Source: a bacterium
Lineage (GTDB): Bacteria > Babelota > Babeliae > Babelales > UBA12409
DNA length: 64,000 nt
Direction of reading: 5' to 3'
Assembly (NCBI GenBank): GCA_018660415.1
Contig: JABJKG010000012.1
Coordinates: 1-64,000 of the forward strand
The notes under the pieces were generated by a model. It was not told the DNA's origin. It ran no database searches and saw nothing but the letters and a program-made list of their open reading frames with translations. Made by a program: the position numbers and the translations under genes. Positions 59,101-64,000 of the stretch are shown here, piece after piece. Within the stretch, counting starts at the first letter, position 1. Each line of letters begins with the position of its first letter.

Positions 59101-59258
59101 TTTATGCTACTGCCCTTCATTCCCATACCAGAAGGTCGTTTCCAAGGATAGGAAGACCACTTCTTACGCTGATGGTGACCATTATGCTTAGGAAGTAAAA
59201 CATAGTCGCCATACAATACCGACACAAACAACCCCAAGAGTACAATAATTTTTTTCAT
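59097..59258 (-). CDS. 53-aa secreted basic His/Lys-rich peptide (absent from ORF track)
   Basis: manual translation MKKIIVLLGLFVSVLYGDYVLLPKHNGHHQRKKWSSYPWKRPSGMGMKGSSIK*; ATG abuts the upstream stop codon. Confidence 0.65.
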   Translation of the reverse strand: MKKIIVLLGLFVSVLYGDYVLLPKHNGHHQRKKWSSYPWKRPSGMGMKGSSIK

Positions 59259-59642
59259 TTACTTTTCTTCCTTCACTCGGACCGGATAAACATAAACCCT
59301 TGAGTTGTTAGAGTCATCACCCCGTATAATACGAGACCACCAAGGCCGATCAACATGCGAATAAGAGAAGGTCAATGCCGTTTTGCCAGGACGCATAGCT
59401 GTAAACTTGAATACCCCATTATCGCCGTTTTCATGAAGTGTCACATATGGTCGATAGCTAAATCGTGAAGACTCAAAAGTCCACTTCCACTTATTATCTC
59501 CCTTCTTATGCGGCAATACCACATTAAACGTCTCCCCAGCTGTTACGGTTCGTCGCTGCTGTATTTTAGGCATCCGAACTCGTGACTCAAGGCTTCCAAT
59601 AGCTAAAAAACTTAAGAATATTGCCAACAGACTCTTTTTCAT
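59259..59642 (-). CDS. exported chagasin-like (I42) peptidase inhibitor
   Basis: from MKKSLLAIFLSFLAIGSLES; VTAGETFNVVLPHKKGDNKWKWTFE...NGVFKFTAMRPGKTALTFSYSHVDRPWW; SD GGAG upstream of ATG 59642. Confidence 0.65.
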   Translation of the reverse strand: MKKSLLAIFLSFLAIGSLESRVRMPKIQQRRTVTAGETFNVVLPHKKGDNKWKWTFESSRFSYRPYVTLHENGDNGVFKFTAMRPGKTALTFSYSHVDRPWWSRIIRGDDSNNSRVYVYPVRVKEEK

Positions 59643-59867
59643 CAATACATCTCCACATATATAAGGTTTTTCATTAATATCATTATGACAGCTTTGGCAG
59701 ACAAATTGCAATACTATTTACAGGGTCCACGCGAATTTATTTCATAGTGAATTGCCAGGAAACGAAACCACCCTACAGTACGCGCTATTCGTTTTTATAA
59801 ATTAACAAAAATTAGCGTATGCGTATTAAGGAAAACCGTTAACAATGTTTAATTTTGGAATATTGGG

Positions 59868-60503
59868 CTACTTGTGGCTGACTTTTTGCCTACACACCTT
59901 GATATCAAACCGAGAAAGAGGCATTTTTGGGGTTTCTGCAAACAATTGGTCGCAGCGGGCCTGTCGTCTGTTAATGTCTTGTAGCTGCTGATCAGCGGTA
60001 TCGATCAGGAATTGATGATGGCGCTGGAGGGTACGTAGCTGAGTATCGACAGAGTGAAGCTGATTCTGAAGGGGTAACATCCTAAATTTAATATCCAATG
60101 CACGTTTATCCTTATTATAGGCACGAGAGGCTTGAGATCGTTTTTTTGGGGCGGTGCCACTTAAAGCAAGATTTTTATCCCACTCTTTCTTGAGATTGTA
60201 CAACTTCTGATTATATGAACCGGCTTGAAGTGACTTGAGTTTTTTCGCGAGCTTTGATCGGTGTTTTCTTTTTTTCTCTATTTGCCGATCATGATGAGCA
60301 ATTTCATGCTTGCTGACCTTATAAGCATCCTTGACGGCTTGTAATCGTTGCTCTTCCCTTTTTAAGCGGCGCGCCTTAGGTGATAAAGGATATTGCATTA
60401 TTATTTTTTTGGTCCGAGCCTTTTTCAACTGAGCAAGCTCAGCTTCATGGGCAACAACATGCATACTCATAAGAATCGTTATTAAGCAAACTTTTTTAAA
60501 CAT
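59868..60503 (-). CDS. exported coiled-coil hypothetical protein
   Basis: signal MFKKVCLITILMSMHVVAHE, Lys/Arg/Gln-rich helix. Confidence 0.7.
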   Translation of the reverse strand: MFKKVCLITILMSMHVVAHEAELAQLKKARTKKIIMQYPLSPKARRLKREEQRLQAVKDAYKVSKHEIAHHDRQIEKKRKHRSKLAKKLKSLQAGSYNQKLYNLKKEWDKNLALSGTAPKKRSQASRAYNKDKRALDIKFRMLPLQNQLHSVDTQLRTLQRHHQFLIDTADQQLQDINRRQARCDQLFAETPKMPLSRFDIKVCRQKVSHK

Positions 60504-60551
60504 TACTATTTTTTCCTCTTAGTTCTTTTATAATTTTAGGCATACTATAAA

Positions 60552-61166
60552 TTATGCCGGAGCTGCTACCGCTACCAGTTGTTCAATATCATGAAGTACA
60601 AACTGTCGACAAAGAGCAACCGAAACACTCCCCGCCTTATCAATACAAAAACTTATTTTACTAATATGTGGAAAAATCCAACTACCCACCTTAGCTTTTA
60701 TTCGAAGCATTTTTAGTTGTTTTTGAATGTTTTCAGGAAGCCATTTTTTAATAGGCTGTATCGCATTTAACATTTTCTGATATTTTTCTAAAAAATCGGC
60801 AAACTGTATCGCATCAAAATAAATACATTTTTTCATATGCCCAATCCAAAGATTGTCTTTAGGGCCAGCAATTTTTAAAACCTTCTTTAAAAATGTTGGG
60901 GTCTCTTGGCTTTCCGATACCATACAAAAAGTATACTTATCATCCAGCTCACAAAAACCAACCGGTCCTGCAAATCGACATTCTTTAACTTCATAATCGG
61001 GAATTTTGTTTTGCATTGTCTGAACTAAATCGTCAACCTTATTCTTAACCATTTCCACCAAATTAATGCCTTCTTTTCCTGCGCCTTCAGCATTGATGTC
61101 AACTAAGTCCTCCATGCCAGAAAGTCCACTTACTATGAATAAACTCACTATTAAATAGTTCTTCAC
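60552..61166 (-). CDS. exported hypothetical protein
   Basis: signal MKNYLIVSLFIVSGLSG; several Cys. Confidence 0.65.
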   Translation of the reverse strand: MKNYLIVSLFIVSGLSGMEDLVDINAEGAGKEGINLVEMVKNKVDDLVQTMQNKIPDYEVKECRFAGPVGFCELDDKYTFCMVSESQETPTFLKKVLKIAGPKDNLWIGHMKKCIYFDAIQFADFLEKYQKMLNAIQPIKKWLPENIQKQLKMLRIKAKVGSWIFPHISKISFCIDKAGSVSVALCRQFVLHDIEQLVAVAAPA

Positions 61167-61176
61167 CTTGCTCCTT

Positions 61177-62973
61177 TTATGCAGCTACTGCAATTCCTTC
61201 TGATCTCGGATCAGAGATCCCCCAAATAAAACCATCATCCATTTTTTCTAATGCTTGAACTGTACCAAGATGCGTATCTTCTTGCAATACATGACCCTTT
61301 TTCATCAACATCTCTTGTACCTCCTTGGATAATGCACCACGTTCATAATAAATTTGATTAGGATCATATTGATGATGAATCCGTGGATGGACTACAGCAT
61401 CGGCAAGACACATCTGAAAATAAAACCTATTCACTAATGACTGCCAAATTGCAGAAATAATTTGCGGACCACCAGCAGCACCAATGACAATACAATTCTC
61501 ACCATTACTTTTTTTTATAACGGTCGGCGTCATAGAACTCAATGGTCGTTTAAGCGGTTCAATTTTATTTAGCTCCCCCGTCTTAAGTTCAAATCGATTA
61601 CGATAATTACTATTAACAGAAAAATCATCACACTCATTATTCATAAACACACCGGTTCCTTTAGGAACAAATCCAGAACCAAACTTACTGTGCACTGTTA
61701 ATGTCATTGAAACAGCATTTCCATCCGCATCGATAATAGAAATATGTGTCGTATCGGTTCCTTCTTTATACGTTTTCTTTGGCAGCTTTGGCAACTCAAA
61801 TTTATCTTTATTAAAAAATTTCATCCACCGATTCATAAGATATTCACAGGATAATAAATCTTTCAGTGGAACCTTCACAAATTCTGGATCTGCCACATAA
61901 CAGCTACGATCCGCAAACGCCAATGCTAATGCCTGTGCCATTATATGCCATGCACAACTATCGCCAATATTAAAACAAGCCTCTTGGTGCTCCTTGAATG
62001 CTCCTTCCATAAAATGAAACAGCTGCAAGAGGGCAACCCCGCCGGCTGATGACGGGGGCATTGTTAGAACTTTATATTCCTGACACCTACCATATAAAGG
62101 CTCTCGCTCTTTCACCTGGTAGTTCAGCAAGTCCTCACGAGTTAAAATACCGTTACTGTTTTTAATTCCTTCAACAAGCTTCCTTGCAACTGGTCCTTTA
62201 TAAAACCCATCTATCCCATATTGTGATATACGTTTTAATGTCTTTGCTAGATCTGGCTGCTTAACTAATTCTCCCGGTTCTTTAATTTTATTATTCACCC
62301 CTAAAATATCTCGTGCTTCTTGATTCATAGTCTCCCATTGCGCTTGTGCAGAAAAGTACATATTCCCAGTCATCTGCGTCCCGTCCCAAGCCACCTTAAT
62401 TGGGCGTTGTAATAATTTCCGCCTATGAATTTTTCCAAACTTATTGTGCATAGATAATAAACCATGAACAGTACCGGGAACACCACATGACCGAGCACCA
62501 AATAACATGTTAACACTCTTATTACCAACACAATTCCCTTCATCTTTCAAAATGCATGATGGTGCTGTTTCCCTAAAATCAAATGCAAATCCATCGCTCC
62601 GTCCTGCTGGACAATACAACGCAAAACCACCGCCGCCAATTGAAGCATAGTGCGGCCTAGTTACTGCCAACATAAACGCTATCGCCACAGCAGCATCAAT
62701 GGCATTACCACCCAGTCGCAAAATTGACGTCCCCCAACGTCCTGCTGCAACGTCATCGCACACGACCATCCCACGCCCCACTTTTCCAACAACCGGACGG
62801 TTCCTGCTTTTATTAAAATTGGTAGGATTATATTCTAATGGTTTAGGTGCTCGCTTTACTTGTTTACATGCTGCTATTACATTACGACCTACCTTGGGTG
62901 CTAGCTTTCTAATACGTCCATCCAAAGAGAATAATATAATAAATGCTAGAACGAATATTCGCTTCATAAACAC
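61177..62973 (-). CDS. gamma-glutamyltranspeptidase
   Basis: GGNAIDAAVAIAFMLAVTRPHYASIGGGGF, catalytic DTTHISIIDADGNAVSMT, PLSSMTPTVI, GAAGGPQIISA. Confidence 0.93.
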   Translation of the reverse strand: MFMKRIFVLAFIILFSLDGRIRKLAPKVGRNVIAACKQVKRAPKPLEYNPTNFNKSRNRPVVGKVGRGMVVCDDVAAGRWGTSILRLGGNAIDAAVAIAFMLAVTRPHYASIGGGGFALYCPAGRSDGFAFDFRETAPSCILKDEGNCVGNKSVNMLFGARSCGVPGTVHGLLSMHNKFGKIHRRKLLQRPIKVAWDGTQMTGNMYFSAQAQWETMNQEARDILGVNNKIKEPGELVKQPDLAKTLKRISQYGIDGFYKGPVARKLVEGIKNSNGILTREDLLNYQVKEREPLYGRCQEYKVLTMPPSSAGGVALLQLFHFMEGAFKEHQEACFNIGDSCAWHIMAQALALAFADRSCYVADPEFVKVPLKDLLSCEYLMNRWMKFFNKDKFELPKLPKKTYKEGTDTTHISIIDADGNAVSMTLTVHSKFGSGFVPKGTGVFMNNECDDFSVNSNYRNRFELKTGELNKIEPLKRPLSSMTPTVIKKSNGENCIVIGAAGGPQIISAIWQSLVNRFYFQMCLADAVVHPRIHHQYDPNQIYYERGALSKEVQEMLMKKGHVLQEDTHLGTVQALEKMDDGFIWGISDPRSEGIAVAA

Positions 62974-63156
62974 CCTTTTTTTAGATACTAGGATAATATT
63001 TTAGATGATAGAAATGGAAGATATTATAAAAAAAGACTTTACCAAGGCGTATTTATTGAATTGAGCTACCCTAACCTGATCAATAAATCAACTTTCCATT
63101 TGCTCGAAAAACCGCTATTATAGAAGTAATTAACAAGTTTTTAAAGGATGGAATAC

Positions 63157-64000
63157 ATGGCAATTAAAGCAGGTCTAGTTGGGCTTCCCAACGTTGGTAA
63201 ATCTACATTATTTAACGCATTAACAAAATCAAGCGTCCCAGCAGAAAATTATCCCTTCTGTACGATTGATCCGCACCTAGCTATTACAGAAGTGCCGGAC
63301 CCACGCATGGATAAACTACAAACAATGTATGAATCCAAAAAACAACTTCCCGCTACTATGTCATTTGTGGATATTGCAGGCCTAGTAAAAGGCGCGGCTT
63401 CTGGAGAAGGACTGGGAAACCAGTTTCTTAGTCATATCCGAGAAGTTGACCTTATATTACATGTACTAAGATGCTTTGAAGATAGTAATATTATCAACTC
63501 TAGTAACGAAATTGATCCTTTAGACGATTATGAAATAATCGTTTCTGAACTGATGCTTAAAGATTATGAATCTGTAGAAAAAAGAATCACCAAGATTAAA
63601 CATTCTAAAAAAGCTGTTCAAAATAAACCTAAAGAACTTGCTCCTCTAGAAAAAGAACAAGAACTTCTTGAGAAAGTCTTGGTCGCTATTGATAAAACCG
63701 ATGCTAAAGCCGTTCGTGAACTAGTTGTTAATGCAGATGTTGAAACCATTCCACTATTATCAGCTAAAAAATTCCTCATTATCGCAAACATATCCGAAAA
63801 CGATCTTGATGGCGATGCCTTTAAAGAAAACAAACACTATAAAGCACTTGTAGAACGCTTTGGGCAAGAACGAGTGATTCCAACCTGCGTTAAGCTGGAG
63901 TACGAACTCACCCAACTATCACCCGAAGAAGCTGAAGAAATCTCTGGAATGTTTGAAACTTCCATTAAAGGACTTGATAGCATTATCCAACAAGCGTATT
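63157..64000 (+). CDS. ychF: YchF/Obg-family GTPase, 3' end outside window
   Basis: MAIKAGLVGLPNVGKSTLFNALTKSSVPAENYPFCTIDPHLAITEVPDPRMDKL; FVDIAGLVKGAASGEGLGNQFL. Confidence 0.95.
   Translation, partial: MAIKAGLVGLPNVGKSTLFNALTKSSVPAENYPFCTIDPHLAITEVPDPRMDKLQTMYESKKQLPATMSFVDIAGLVKGAASGEGLGNQFLSHIREVDLILHVLRCFEDSNIINSSNEIDPLDDYEIIVSELMLKDYESVEKRITKIKHSKKAVQNKPKELAPLEKEQELLEKVLVAIDKTDAKAVRELVVNADVETIPLLSAKKFLIIANISENDLDGDAFKENKHYKALVERFGQERVIPTCVKLEYELTQLSPEEAEEISGMFETSIKGLDSIIQQAY

Noticed and set aside
1-64000. CRISPR array, rRNA operon, prophage or transposase
   Set aside because: No regularly spaced repeats, rRNA sequence, or phage/transposase ORFs recognised by eye.

Overview
AT-rich, gene-dense bacterial chromosome segment. 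I infer a host-dependent, protist-associated lineage, possibly Candidatus Dependentiae/TM6; this is inference and no marker search was run. Housekeeping content: recF, dnaN, upp, a xer recombinase, an archaeal/eukaryal-type proS, a DEAD-box helicase, ymdB and rny, a zapA-like gene, infC-rpmI-rplT, recA, a SurA/PpiD-like PPIase, a SPOR protein, miaA, a CarD-like regulator, pyrG, dnaK, and a 3'-truncated ychF. Between these lie many proteins with signal peptides and eukaryote-like domains: ankyrin, TPR and WD40 repeat proteins, two cPLA2-like lipases, a choloylglycine-hydrolase-family enzyme, gamma-glutamyltranspeptidase, and a chagasin-like (I42) protease inhibitor. Best leads: (1) a compact minus-strand operon at 58.1-59.7 kb encoding a chagasin-like inhibitor, two sub-60-aa secreted peptides absent from the ORF track, and a CxxC-type two-domain protein split by a perfect 10-bp tandem duplication; (2) three tandem small exported paralogs at 52-54 kb with matching promoter spacing; (3) two cPLA2-like lipases; (4) ORF-poor, GC-richer structured patches at about 0.78-1.02 kb and 14.93-15.11 kb. 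I recognised no rRNA, intact tRNA or CRISPR array.
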